64,000 bases of DNA. It comes from GCA-003244245 sp052390495 (GTDB lineage: Bacteria > Actinomycetota > Actinomycetes > Mycobacteriales > Pseudonocardiaceae). Under the pieces are notes generated by a model. The model was not told where the DNA came from, searched no databases, and saw only the letters and a program-made list of their open reading frames with translations. The stretch lies in NCBI GenBank assembly GCA_052390495.1, contig JBQTGW010000037.1, positions 1 to 64,000 of the forward strand, given 5' to 3'. A program made the translations under genes and the position numbers. Below, in pieces: positions 16,524-25,363 of the stretch. Within the stretch, counting starts at the first letter, position 1; every line of letters starts with the position of its first letter.

Positions 16524-18149
16524 GTGATCACAGCAACTGACCTTGAGCTGCGTGCTGGGTCCCGCATCCTGTTGTCCGGGGCCACCCTGCGGGTACAGCC
16601 CGGTGACCGAATCGGCCTGGTCGGCCGCAACGGCGCAGGCAAGACCACCACGCTGCGGGTCCTGGCCGGTGAGAGCCAGCCCTACGGGGGCCAGCTGCAC
16701 CGAGCCGGGGAGCTGGGCTACCTGCCGCAGGACCCCCGCGAGGGGGACTTGTCGATCTCAGCAAGGGATCGGGTGCTCTCTGCCCGCGGGCTGGACCAGC
16801 TGCTGCGCAAGATGGAGAAGGCCCAGACCGCGATGGCGGAGCTGGCCGACAGCGCCGAGCAGGACCGGGCAGTGCGCTGCTACAGCCAGCTGGAAGACCG
16901 GTTCTCCGCGCTCGGTGGTTACGCCGCGGAGAGCGAGGCGGCCAGGATCTGCGCCAACCTCGGCTTGCCGGACCGAGTGCTGGGCCAGCCGATGCGCACG
17001 CTGTCCGGTGGTCAGCGGCGCCGGGTGGAGCTGGCCCGGATCCTGTTCGCCGCCTCCGACGGTTCGGGTGGCCGCTCGGGTACCACGCTGTTGCTTGACG
17101 AGCCGACCAACCACCTCGACGCCGACTCGGTCAACTGGCTGCGCGGCTTCCTCACCGCACACGACGGCGGGCTGGTGGTGATCAGCCATGACGTCGATCT
17201 GCTCGCCGCGGTGGTCAACAAGGTCTGGTTCCTCGACGCGGTGCGCGGGGAGGCCGACCTCTACAACATGGGCTGGCAGCGCTATCTGGACGCCCGCGCC
17301 GCCGACGAGAAGCGGCGGCGCCGAGAGCGCGCCAACGCCGAGAAGAAGGCCGGCGCCCTGATGGTGCAGGCGGACCGGATGCGGGCCAAGGCGACCAAGG
17401 CCGTCGCCGCGCAGAACATGGCTCGCCGAGCCGCCACCTTGCTGGCCGGGGCAGGGACCGAACAGCGTGCCGAGCGGGTCGCGAAGATCCGCTTCCCGCA
17501 GCCCGCGTCCTGTGGACGGACCCCGCTGGCCGCCAGCGGCCTCGGTAAGTCGTACGGCTCGCTGGAGATCTTCAGCGGGGTGGACCTCGCGGTCGACCGG
17601 GGCGCTCGGGTGGTGGTGCTCGGCCTCAACGGCGCTGGGAAGACCACCTTGCTGCGGTTACTCGGGGGTGTGGAGACACCGGACGCCGGGCAGGTAGAGG
17701 CGGGGCATGGCCTGCGGATCGGGTACTTCGCCCAGGAACACGACACCCTGGAGCTTGACGCCACGGTGTGGGAGAACATCCGCCACGGCGCGCCGGATGC
17801 TCCCGAGCAGCAGCTACGCACGTTGCTCGGTACCTTCCTGTTCCGCGGTGCGCAGCTGGACCAGCTGGCCAGCACATTGTCCGGTGGTGAGAAAACTCGG
17901 CTGGCGCTGGCCGCGCTGGTGTCCTCCGCAGCGAACGTGCTGCTGCTCGATGAGCCGACCAACAACCTCGACCCGGCGTCTCGGCAGCAGGTGCTCGATG
18001 CGCTGCATCACTACTCGGGTGCTGTGGTGCTCGTCACTCACGACCCCGGTGCGGTACAGGCGCTTGAGCCCGAGCGGGTGATTTTGCTACCGGACGGTAC
18101 TGAGGATCATTGGAGCGCCGAATACCTCGACTTAGTCCAACTCGCCTAG
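16524..18149 (+). CDS. ABC-F family ATPase (ribosome-associated type)
   Basis: 541 residues with two ABC domains in tandem and no membrane segments. Walker A motifs are GRNGAGKTT (residue about 34) and GLNGAGKTT (about 367). Signature motifs are LSGGQRRRVELAR and LSGGEKTRLALAAL, and Walker B LLLDEPTNHLDADS and LLLDEPTNNLDPAS. The basic linker between domains (RRRRERANAEKKAGALMVQADRMRAKATKA) is the ABC-F hallmark. Members act at the ribosome as translation factors or antibiotic-resistance proteins; this looks like the housekeeping type common in actinobacteria. I chose the GTG at 16524, where homology begins. Confidence 0.88.
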   Translation: MITATDLELRAGSRILLSGATLRVQPGDRIGLVGRNGAGKTTTLRVLAGESQPYGGQLHRAGELGYLPQDPREGDLSISARDRVLSARGLDQLLRKMEKAQTAMAELADSAEQDRAVRCYSQLEDRFSALGGYAAESEAARICANLGLPDRVLGQPMRTLSGGQRRRVELARILFAASDGSGGRSGTTLLLDEPTNHLDADSVNWLRGFLTAHDGGLVVISHDVDLLAAVVNKVWFLDAVRGEADLYNMGWQRYLDARAADEKRRRRERANAEKKAGALMVQADRMRAKATKAVAAQNMARRAATLLAGAGTEQRAERVAKIRFPQPASCGRTPLAASGLGKSYGSLEIFSGVDLAVDRGARVVVLGLNGAGKTTLLRLLGGVETPDAGQVEAGHGLRIGYFAQEHDTLELDATVWENIRHGAPDAPEQQLRTLLGTFLFRGAQLDQLASTLSGGEKTRLALAALVSSAANVLLLDEPTNNLDPASRQQVLDALHHYSGAVVLVTHDPGAVQALEPERVILLPDGTEDHWSAEYLDLVQLA

Positions 18150-18347
18150 TCGTGCACCCGATTGGTCTAATTTCGATTACTGAGAGTCTGCGGTGATCCT
18201 GTCTTTGTGATCACGTCTTCCGTCCCGGCGCAAGTACCGCTCACAGATCCACCCGGAGATCGTCTAGCGTAGATCGCGAACCTGGTCGATCATTGACCGG
18301 AGGGCCATGAACGGCCCCGACCAGTGACGGAAGGAAGGCGTGTCGAG

Positions 18348-18557
18348 GTGACCGACCTGAAGAAGGGAAGCCGGATTACCGGCAACGCCCGGGACAAGCT
18401 CGCATCTGATCTGAAGAAGAAGTACGAGAAGGGTGCCAGCATCCGCGCGCTTGCGGAGTCGACCGGACGTTCGTATGGCTTTGTACACCGGGTGCTCTCG
18501 GAGTCTGGCGTGACGCTGCGTGGTCGTGGAGGTGCCACCCGGACGAAGAAGAAGTAG
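18348..18557 (+). CDS. Small helix-turn-helix protein, conserved in actinomycetes
   Basis: 69 residues, highly basic. It reads DLKKGSRITGNARDKLASDL, then KKYEKGASIRALAESTGRSYGFVHRVLSESGV, a helix-turn-helix of the type seen in a small DNA-binding protein conserved across Streptomyces and relatives. The tail RGRGGATRTKKK is strongly basic. I chose the GTG at 18348 because AAGGAAGG lies 9 bases upstream; an in-frame GTG at 18324 is less well placed. Single gene; target unknown. Confidence 0.8.
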   Translation: MTDLKKGSRITGNARDKLASDLKKKYEKGASIRALAESTGRSYGFVHRVLSESGVTLRGRGGATRTKKK

Positions 18558-18678
18558 GCGTGCTGGGGCGATCGATCCGGAGGCATCGCAGCGTAGGGAT
18601 CGCGCGGGAAGCAGTTAAGTGCTTACAACGTTGCACCGGACGCCGTTATCGGTTTGTGGGGCAGCGAAGGGGCCTTGT

Positions 18679-20532
18679 ATGGACAACTCGCGGAGCCTGC
18701 TTTACAGCTCGATGCGCCAGGGCGGTGCTCCGCGCGCCCTCGCACCAGGCACGCTGCGCCGGATTGTCGCGTTCGCCAAGCCACACAAAAGGTCGCTGCT
18801 CGTCTTCCTCGGGCTGAGCACGGTCTCGGCCGCGCTCGCGGTCGCCACACCGGTTCTGGCCGGCCGAGTCGTCGATGCCATCGTCGGGCGCGGGGGGGCC
18901 GCGCTGGTCGTCTGGCTGGCCGTGCTCATCGCTGCGCTGGCGGTGGTCGACGCCGGGGTCGGGCTGGCCTCTCGGTGGCAGTCCTCCCGGATCGGTGAGG
19001 GGCTGATCCTCGACCTGCGCCGTGCGGTGTTCGAGCACGTGCAGCGGATGCCGGTGGCGTTCTTCACCCGCACCCGCACCGGGGCACTGGTCAGCAGGCT
19101 CAACAACGACGTCATCGGCGCGCAGACGGCACTGACGTCCACGCTGTCCGGGCTGGTCAGCAACGTCATCCAGCTGCTGCTCACGCTGGTGGTGATGCTG
19201 ACGCTGTCCTGGCAGGTCACCCTGCTGGCGCTGGTGTTGTTGCCGGTCTTCGTGCTGCCCGCGCGCCGGATGGGCGCCCGGCTGGCGCAGCTGCGGCGCG
19301 AGGCGTCGACCCACAACGCGGCGATGACCACCCAGATGACCGAGCGGTTCTCCGCGCCGGGCGCCACGCTGGTGAAGCTGTTCGGGCGCCCGGAGGCCGA
19401 GGCGAGCGAGTTCGGCGACCGGGCAACGCGGGTCAGCGAGATCGGGGTGCGTAGCGCAATGGCCGCGCGGGTCTTCCTCACCGCGCTGACCTTGGTCTCC
19501 GCGCTCGCGCAGGCACTGGTGTATGGCCTCGGGGGCTGGCTGGCGCTGCGTGGCGATCTCGCCCCGGGCACCGTGGTCACCCTGGCGCTGCTGCTCACCC
19601 GGCTGTACTCGCCGCTGACCGCGCTGGCCAACGCCCGGGTGGACGTGATGACCGCACTGGTGGCCTTCGAACGGGTCTTCGAGGTCCTCGACCTGCGTCC
19701 GATGATCACCGAGCGGCCGACGGCCAGGACGGTGCCCGATGGCGAGGTGTCGGTGGAGTTCGACGGCGTGCGCTTCTCCTACCCGTCGGCCGAACAGGTG
19801 TCGCTGGCCTCGCTGGAGGAGGTCGCGACGTTGGACGCGCGCTCGGGCGCCGAGGTACTGCATGGGGTGGACTTCCGCGCCGCGCCCGGGCAGCTGGTGG
19901 CGCTGGTCGGCTCGTCGGGCGCGGGCAAGTCGACGATCGCGTCGCTGGTCCCGCGGCTCTACGACGTCGACGCCGGTTCAGTGCGCCTGAACGGGGTCGA
20001 CGTCCGCGACCTGTCGTTCGCGGCGTTGCGCGACACCGTGGGTGTGGTGACCCAGGATGGGCACCTGTTCCACGACACCATTGCGGGCAATTTGCGCTAC
20101 GCCGCGCCGGAGGCGTCCGATCAGAAGCTTTGGGACGCATTGCGCCGGGCCCGGTTGGAGGAGTTGGTGCGCTCGCTTCCCGACGGGTTGGACACGGTGG
20201 TCGGCGACCGCGGGTATCGGCTCTCCGGCGGCGAGCGGCAGCGGCTGACGATTGCCCGGCTGCTGCTCGCCCAGCCGCGCGTGGTGATTCTCGACGAGGC
20301 CACCGCGCATCTGGACTCAGAGTCCGAGGCTGCGGTTCAGGCGGCGCTGGCCGAGGCGCTGGCGGGGCGCACCGCACTGGTCATCGCGCACCGGCTGTCC
20401 ACCATCCGCGCTGCGGACCAGATCCTCGTGGTCGAGGACGGTGTGGTGGTGCAGCGCGGTAGCCACGACGAACTGCTCGCAGCAGGCGGGCGCTACGCGC
20501 AACTGCACCACACCCAGTTCGCCGTGGTGTAA
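18679..20532 (+). CDS. ABC exporter (fused membrane and ATPase domains)
   Basis: About 617 residues. Six membrane helices lie in residues 30-320 (for example LLVFLGLSTVSAALAVATPVL and VIQLLLTLVVMLTLSW), followed by an ATPase domain. Walker A GSSGAGKST is near residue 411, the signature LSGGERQR near 515, and DEATAHLD with the H-loop IAHRLSTI follow. This is the half-exporter architecture that works as a homodimer or with a second half; drug, lipid or peptide export cannot be separated. A 20-residue insertion (SLASLEEVATLDARSGAEVL) sits before Walker A. Start chosen at the ATG with good homology downstream. Confidence 0.88.
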   Translation: MDNSRSLLYSSMRQGGAPRALAPGTLRRIVAFAKPHKRSLLVFLGLSTVSAALAVATPVLAGRVVDAIVGRGGAALVVWLAVLIAALAVVDAGVGLASRWQSSRIGEGLILDLRRAVFEHVQRMPVAFFTRTRTGALVSRLNNDVIGAQTALTSTLSGLVSNVIQLLLTLVVMLTLSWQVTLLALVLLPVFVLPARRMGARLAQLRREASTHNAAMTTQMTERFSAPGATLVKLFGRPEAEASEFGDRATRVSEIGVRSAMAARVFLTALTLVSALAQALVYGLGGWLALRGDLAPGTVVTLALLLTRLYSPLTALANARVDVMTALVAFERVFEVLDLRPMITERPTARTVPDGEVSVEFDGVRFSYPSAEQVSLASLEEVATLDARSGAEVLHGVDFRAAPGQLVALVGSSGAGKSTIASLVPRLYDVDAGSVRLNGVDVRDLSFAALRDTVGVVTQDGHLFHDTIAGNLRYAAPEASDQKLWDALRRARLEELVRSLPDGLDTVVGDRGYRLSGGERQRLTIARLLLAQPRVVILDEATAHLDSESEAAVQAALAEALAGRTALVIAHRLSTIRAADQILVVEDGVVVQRGSHDELLAAGGRYAQLHHTQFAVV

Positions 20533-20731
20533 CCCCCCGTGGTGTGACCCTGCGAACCGTTGCGCCTTCGCAGCCGAAAAAGCCGAAGCAGCGTCACGCG
20601 GCGGTTCAGGAGAGGACGCCAGTACGGCTGCGTGTAACGCTGCGAGTGTCGGGGTAACTGGGTAGCGTGGCTGCGATGCCACTCGATCGAGGGACGCAAC
20701 TCGCTGACAAGCAGCAGATGGGTGACGAGTG

Positions 20732-22096
20732 ATGGCACGGATACCCCCAGTCAGCGCACCAGTGGCCGCGACACCGCCCACTGTGCTGCGCAACCGTGAC
20801 GAGGCCGAGGTCTACGTCGCCTCGGTCTGCTTCAAGCACGGGCCACCGAGGTTGCTCGGCGCCGAGCTCGAGTGGGTGGTGCAGCATTCCGGGAACCCCC
20901 ACCGCCCGTTGCAGATCCGCCACCTCGTCGACGCGCTCGGCAAGCACGCCCCGTCCTCCCTGGTCCCCGACAGTCCCCAGATCCCTCTCCCGTACGGCTC
21001 GACCGTCACGGTCGAACCCGGTGGTCAGCTCGAGATCTCCAGCCCACCTTGCTCCTCGCTGAGTGACCTCATAGTTACTGTTGATGGCGATACCGCCGCA
21101 CTGACTGATCTACTCGATCCCGCAGGCCTGGTTCTGAGCGCTTCCGGCGCCGACCCGTATCGGCCCTCCCGTCGGTTGATCGACATCCCGAGATACGCCG
21201 CCATGGAGACCGCCTTCGATCGGATCGGCCCGATGGGCAGGGCCATGATGTGCTCGACCGCCGCGGTGCAGGTATGTGTGGACGCGGGCACCGTCACCGA
21301 GGTGGCGCAGCGCTGGGCGGCGCTGCATGACCTGGGTCCGGTGCTGCTCGCGGCGTTTGCCAACTCGCCATGGCTGGCTGGCGCACGCACCGGCTGGGTG
21401 TCCTCCCGGATGCAGGCCTGGTTTGCGCTCGACCCGGTGCGCACCATGCCCCCTCCAGTGCAGGGTGACCCGGCCACGGACTGGGCCCGCCGGGCGCTGG
21501 AGACTCCGTTGCTGTGCCAACGGCGCCCCTGCGGGAGCTGGGAGGTGCCGACGGGGGTCACCTTCGCCGACTGGTTGGCCGGAGCGCTCCCCGGCCATCC
21601 CAGCACCGCCGACCTCGACTACCACCTGACCACCCTTTTCCCCCCGGTCCGGCCACGCGGGCACCTCGAGGTCCGCTACCTGGACACTCAGCCGCCGGGG
21701 CAGTGGTTGTTACCGGTGGCCGTGGTGGCGGCCGTTCTGGCCGACCCGGTGGTTACCGCCGCCGCCCGCGAGGCATGTGCCCCCGCGGTGGGGCGCTGGT
21801 TCGAGGCAGCCGAGCACGGTCTGCGTGACAGCGTGCTGGCCACCGCCGCGGCCACGGTGTTCGACCTGGCTTGCCGCGCCCTCCCGGCCCTGGACGCCCC
21901 AGTCGGGGTGCAGCTACTCCTGGAGGAGATCACCGAGGCCCGGGTGCTGCGCGGCCGCTGCCCTGCCGATGACGTCGTGGGCGACCTGAACGGACGCCGC
22001 AACGGAACCCGAGTACCCCAACCCAGTGGACTTGTATCGGAGGTCAGCTGCTGTGAGCACGCCAATGATCGAGCTAGGCGACACGGCCTTGCGTGA
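20732..22096 (+). CDS. egtA: EgtA, glutamate-cysteine ligase of ergothioneine synthesis
   Basis: 454 residues of the glutamate-cysteine ligase GCS2 family. It makes gamma-glutamylcysteine, the sulfur donor used by EgtB. The family start is clear (LLGAELEWVVQHSG with the metal-binding Glu), then YGSTVTVEPGGQLEISSPP and DPYRPSRRLIDIPRYAAME, and GHLEVRYLDTQPPGQW. It is the first gene of egtABCD. A GTG three bases earlier is also open. Its last 44 bases overlap the egtB start. An 18-codon frame (20676-20732) ends on its start codon, possibly a leader. Confidence 0.92.
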   Translation: MARIPPVSAPVAATPPTVLRNRDEAEVYVASVCFKHGPPRLLGAELEWVVQHSGNPHRPLQIRHLVDALGKHAPSSLVPDSPQIPLPYGSTVTVEPGGQLEISSPPCSSLSDLIVTVDGDTAALTDLLDPAGLVLSASGADPYRPSRRLIDIPRYAAMETAFDRIGPMGRAMMCSTAAVQVCVDAGTVTEVAQRWAALHDLGPVLLAAFANSPWLAGARTGWVSSRMQAWFALDPVRTMPPPVQGDPATDWARRALETPLLCQRRPCGSWEVPTGVTFADWLAGALPGHPSTADLDYHLTTLFPPVRPRGHLEVRYLDTQPPGQWLLPVAVVAAVLADPVVTAAAREACAPAVGRWFEAAEHGLRDSVLATAAATVFDLACRALPALDAPVGVQLLLEEITEARVLRGRCPADDVVGDLNGRRNGTRVPQPSGLVSEVSCCEHANDRARRHGLA

Positions 22097-23501
22097 CTAC
22101 CTCGCCACCGAGTTGGAGCGCAGCCGCGCCCGTAGCACGGCGCTGACCGACGCGGTGGACGACGGCGAACTGGTTCGCCAGCATTCCCCGATCATGTCCC
22201 CGCTGGTCTGGGACCTTGCCCACATCGGAAACCAGGAGGAGCTCTGGCTGGTTCGCGATGTGGGTGGGCGCGATCCGCTGCGCGCGGACATCGATCACCT
22301 CTACGACGCGTTCAAACACCCCCGGCGCGACCGTCCTGCGCTTCCGCTGCTCGACCCGGCGCAGGCCAGGGGATATGTGCGCGAGGTGCGTGGGAAGACG
22401 CTGGACGTCCTGGAGCGAATCCCGCTGGAGGGCAGGCCGCTGGTGGAGCACGGATTCGCCTTCGGAATGATCGTTCAGCACGAACAGCAGCACGACGAGA
22501 CCATGCTGGCCACCCATCAGCTCCGCAACGGCGCGGCGGCGCTGCACGCCCCGGCACCTCATGCCCCGACATCTCGGCCAGCGGGTGCCCCGGTCCCCCG
22601 GCCAGCGGGTGCCTCAGCCCTGCCCACCGAGGTCCTGATAGCAGCGGGTGAGTTCACCATGGGTACCTCCACCGAGCCGTGGGCGCTGGACAACGAGCGC
22701 CCCGCCCATTCAGCCCGCACCGGCGCGTACTGGCTGGACACCACCCCGGTGAGTAACGGCGATTACCAGCGGTTCATCGCCGACGGCGGCTACGACGATC
22801 CGCGGTGGTGGAGCGAGCGCGGGTGGGCACACCGCTGCGAAGCCGGCCTGGTCGCGCCACAGTTCTGGCAGCGCGACGGCGGAATGTGGTGGCGCACACG
22901 ATTCGGCGTCACCGAGCCGGTTCCCGACGACGAACCCGTTGTGCACGTGTGTTTTTTCGAGGCGCAGGCCTACGCGGCGTGGGTGGGCAAACGCCTGCCC
23001 ACCGAGACGGAGTGGGAGAAGGCAGCCCGGTTCGACCCCGCCACCGGGCGCTCCCGCCGTTTTCCCTGGGGTGACGGGGACCCCACCCCGGCGCACGCCA
23101 ACCTCGGGCAGCGCCACCTGCAACCGGCTCCGGTGGGCAGCTACCCGGCCGGGGCGTCCCCGCTGGGTGTGCACCAGCTGATCGGCGATGTGTGGGAATG
23201 GACGTCCTCGGGCTTCTCCGGATACCCGGGCTTCACGCCGTTCCCGTACCGGGAGTACTCCGAGGTGTTCCTTGGTGGCGACTACCGGATGCTTCGCGGC
23301 GGTTCCTTCGGCACCGACGTTGCGGCCTGCCGGGGGACCTTCCGGAACTGGGACCACCCGTTTCGCAGGCAGATATTCGCGGGCTTCCGGTGCGCCCGAG
23401 ACGCCGAACTAGCCGACCTCGCCCCGACCGACCTCAGCCTGACAGACCTCGGCCCGACAGACCTCAGCCCGACAGACATCGGCCCGACAGACATCGGCTG
23501 A
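22053..23501 (+). CDS. egtB: EgtB, iron-dependent sulfoxide synthase
   Basis: 482 residues. EgtB joins hercynine and gamma-glutamylcysteine with O2 at a non-haem iron. The DinB-like N-terminal half carries the iron ligands in LVWDLAHIGNQEE and in MIVQHEQQHDETM (His-x3-His-x-Glu type). The C-terminal formylglycine-enzyme-like domain has VSNGDYQRFIADGGY and LRGGSFGTDVAACRGTFRNWDHPFRRQIFAGFRCAR. I chose the GTG at 22053 because GGAGG lies 9 bases upstream. Odd feature: the last 28 residues are a five-residue repeat (DLSPT, DIGPT and variants) not part of the enzyme fold. Confidence 0.92.
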   Translation: MSTPMIELGDTALRDYLATELERSRARSTALTDAVDDGELVRQHSPIMSPLVWDLAHIGNQEELWLVRDVGGRDPLRADIDHLYDAFKHPRRDRPALPLLDPAQARGYVREVRGKTLDVLERIPLEGRPLVEHGFAFGMIVQHEQQHDETMLATHQLRNGAAALHAPAPHAPTSRPAGAPVPRPAGASALPTEVLIAAGEFTMGTSTEPWALDNERPAHSARTGAYWLDTTPVSNGDYQRFIADGGYDDPRWWSERGWAHRCEAGLVAPQFWQRDGGMWWRTRFGVTEPVPDDEPVVHVCFFEAQAYAAWVGKRLPTETEWEKAARFDPATGRSRRFPWGDGDPTPAHANLGQRHLQPAPVGSYPAGASPLGVHQLIGDVWEWTSSGFSGYPGFTPFPYREYSEVFLGGDYRMLRGGSFGTDVAACRGTFRNWDHPFRRQIFAGFRCARDAELADLAPTDLSLTDLGPTDLSPTDIGPTDIG

Positions 23502-23520
23502 GCGCGGGCCGAGGAAACTC

Positions 23521-24285
23521 ATGTGCCGCCATCTGGCCTGGCTGGGCCCTGCGGTCGAACTGGCTGCGCTGCTACTCGACCCGCCGCACTCCCTGCTGCG
23601 GCAGAGCTTCGCACCGGTTGATATGCGCGGCGGCGGCACCGTCAACGCCGACGGATTCGGCGCAGGCTGGTACCCCGACGGCGCAGGCCCGCCGATCCGG
23701 TACCGGCGGGCGGTGCCGATCTGGGCCGACGCGTCGTTCGCCGCGCTGGCCCGCGAGGTGCGCAGCAGCGCGGTGCTGGCCGCCGTGCGGTCGGCCACGG
23801 TCGGAATGCCGATCGTGGAGACCGCCTGCGCTCCGTTCGCCACGGGCCGCTGGCTGTTCAGTCACAACGGAGTGGTCGCGGGCTGGCCGCACAGTGTGGC
23901 CGGGCTGGCCGCGAACCTGCCGGTGACCGATCTGCTGACCCTCGAAGCGCCCACTGACTCCGCGCTGCTGTGGGCGCTGGTCCGGCACCGCCTGGCCACC
24001 GGTGACTCGCTCGGCTGTGCCCTGCGCTGGGTCACAGCGCAGGTGCTTGCCGCTGCGCCCGGCTCACGGCTGAACCTGCTGATCACCGACGGCACCGAGA
24101 TCGCCGCGACCGCGGTGTGCCACGCCTTGTCGGTCCGCGCAGGTGCTGGCGCAGTACTGGTCTGCTCCGAGCCCACTGACCGATCCGTGGGGTGGCAACC
24201 GGTCCCCGAGGGTCATCTGCTCACCGCGACACCGTTCACCCTGGACGTCGTTCCCATTCCTCTCAACGCTGTCGAGGAGCTATGA
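23521..24285 (+). CDS. egtC: EgtC, glutamine-amidotransferase-like hydrolase
   Basis: 254 residues, class II glutamine amidotransferase fold. It removes glutamate from the gamma-glutamyl sulfoxide made by EgtB. The catalytic Cys is residue 2 after Met processing (MCRHLAWLG). Typical downstream motifs are NADGFGAGWYPDG, FSHNGVVAGWP and PTDSALLWALVRH. It lies 19 bases after egtB, and its stop overlaps the egtD start (ATGA). Confidence 0.92.
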   Translation: MCRHLAWLGPAVELAALLLDPPHSLLRQSFAPVDMRGGGTVNADGFGAGWYPDGAGPPIRYRRAVPIWADASFAALAREVRSSAVLAAVRSATVGMPIVETACAPFATGRWLFSHNGVVAGWPHSVAGLAANLPVTDLLTLEAPTDSALLWALVRHRLATGDSLGCALRWVTAQVLAAAPGSRLNLLITDGTEIAATAVCHALSVRAGAGAVLVCSEPTDRSVGWQPVPEGHLLTATPFTLDVVPIPLNAVEEL

Positions 24286-25259
24286 CCGCACCGGTGCTCG
24301 ATATCCACCTGTCCGATTCCGACGCCGCCGATGCGCTGTATCACGACGTGCGGGTCGGGCTGTCCGCCGATCTCAAATGGCTACCACCCAAATGGTTCTA
24401 CGACGCCCGGGGCAGCGAGTTGTTCGAGCAGATCACCACGCTGCCCGAGTACTACCCGACCCGCACGGAGCGGACTCTGCTGCGCCGCAGCGCAGACGAG
24501 ATCGCCGGACATGCCGCCGCCGACACCCTCGTGGAGCTCGGCTCGGGTTCCTCGGAGAAGACCCGGTTGCTGCTCGACGCGCTCACCGCGATCGGGTCCC
24601 TGGAGCGTTTCGTCCCGTTGGATGTGTCGGAGTCTGCGTTGCGTGCCGCGATGACCGCGGTCGCCCAGGAGTACCCGCAACTCGCGGTGCACGGCGTGGT
24701 CGGCGACTTCACCCGCCATCTGGAGCTGCTGCCCTGCGACCAGACCGGACGTCGGCTGGTGGCCTTCCTGGGTGGCACGATCGGCAACCTGCTGCCGTCT
24801 GAGCGGGCCAGCTTTCTGGTCGCGCTGCACGCCGTGCTGGAGCCAGGCGAGCTACTGCTACTCGGCGCCGGGCTGATCACTGATCCCGCCGTGCTGGTGC
24901 CCGCCTACGACGACGCTGCGGGCGTGACCGCCGAATTCAACCGTAACGTGCTACAAGTGCTCAACCGCGAGCTCGGGGCCGACTTCGACGTCGCGGCCTT
25001 CGAGCACGTGGTGGTGTGGAACGTGGAGCGAGAGTGGATCGAGATGCGGCTGCGGGCCCCCCGGGCGATGACCGTGCGGCTGCCCGCGGTGGACATGACC
25101 GTACAGTTCGCCGAGGGCGAGGAGATGGTGACCGAGGTGTCGGGAAAGTTCCGGCGCGCCGGGCTGACCGCCGAACTGGCCGAGTGTGGGTTCGCCGACC
25201 GCGCCTGGTGGACCGACCCAGATGATCGGTTCGCGCTGGTGCTCGCCGCAGCGTCGTGA
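24282..25259 (+). CDS. egtD: EgtD, histidine N-alpha-trimethyltransferase
   Basis: 325 residues. EgtD uses three SAM to turn histidine into hercynine, the first committed step of ergothioneine synthesis. Family motifs: LKWLPPKWFYDARGSELFEQIT, LPEYYPTRTE, the SAM loop LVELGSGSSEKTR, FVPLDVSESAL, and VAFLGGTIGNLLPSER. The ATG overlaps the egtC stop. The fifth gene of the mycobacterial cluster, the C-S lyase egtE, is not here; the next gene is a LacI-type regulator. Confidence 0.93.
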   Translation: MTAPVLDIHLSDSDAADALYHDVRVGLSADLKWLPPKWFYDARGSELFEQITTLPEYYPTRTERTLLRRSADEIAGHAAADTLVELGSGSSEKTRLLLDALTAIGSLERFVPLDVSESALRAAMTAVAQEYPQLAVHGVVGDFTRHLELLPCDQTGRRLVAFLGGTIGNLLPSERASFLVALHAVLEPGELLLLGAGLITDPAVLVPAYDDAAGVTAEFNRNVLQVLNRELGADFDVAAFEHVVVWNVEREWIEMRLRAPRAMTVRLPAVDMTVQFAEGEEMVTEVSGKFRRAGLTAELAECGFADRAWWTDPDDRFALVLAAAS

Positions 25260-25287
25260 CCGCTGAGCACACGCTCTGTCGACTTGA

Positions 25288-25316
25288 TTGACAAAATTAT
25301 TACGGAATGTGATTGT
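25288..25316 (+). promoter_or_regulatory. Candidate promoter of the LacI-type regulator
   Basis: TTGACA at 25288-25293, a 17-base spacer, then GATTGT at 25311-25316. The area is AT-rich against the rest of the window (AAAATTATTACGGAATGTGATTG). The -35 is perfect and the -10 weak. The regulator starts 48 bases downstream with GGAGG well placed. Confidence 0.45.
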
Positions 25317-25363
25317 TTCCGCTGTCGTTTCTGGGAGACGCATGGCGGCGGGGGAGGTGACGG

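Noticed and set aside
20676..20732. 18-codon gene before egtA
   Set aside because: Too short and no ribosome site; kept only as a possible leader note in the egtA entry.
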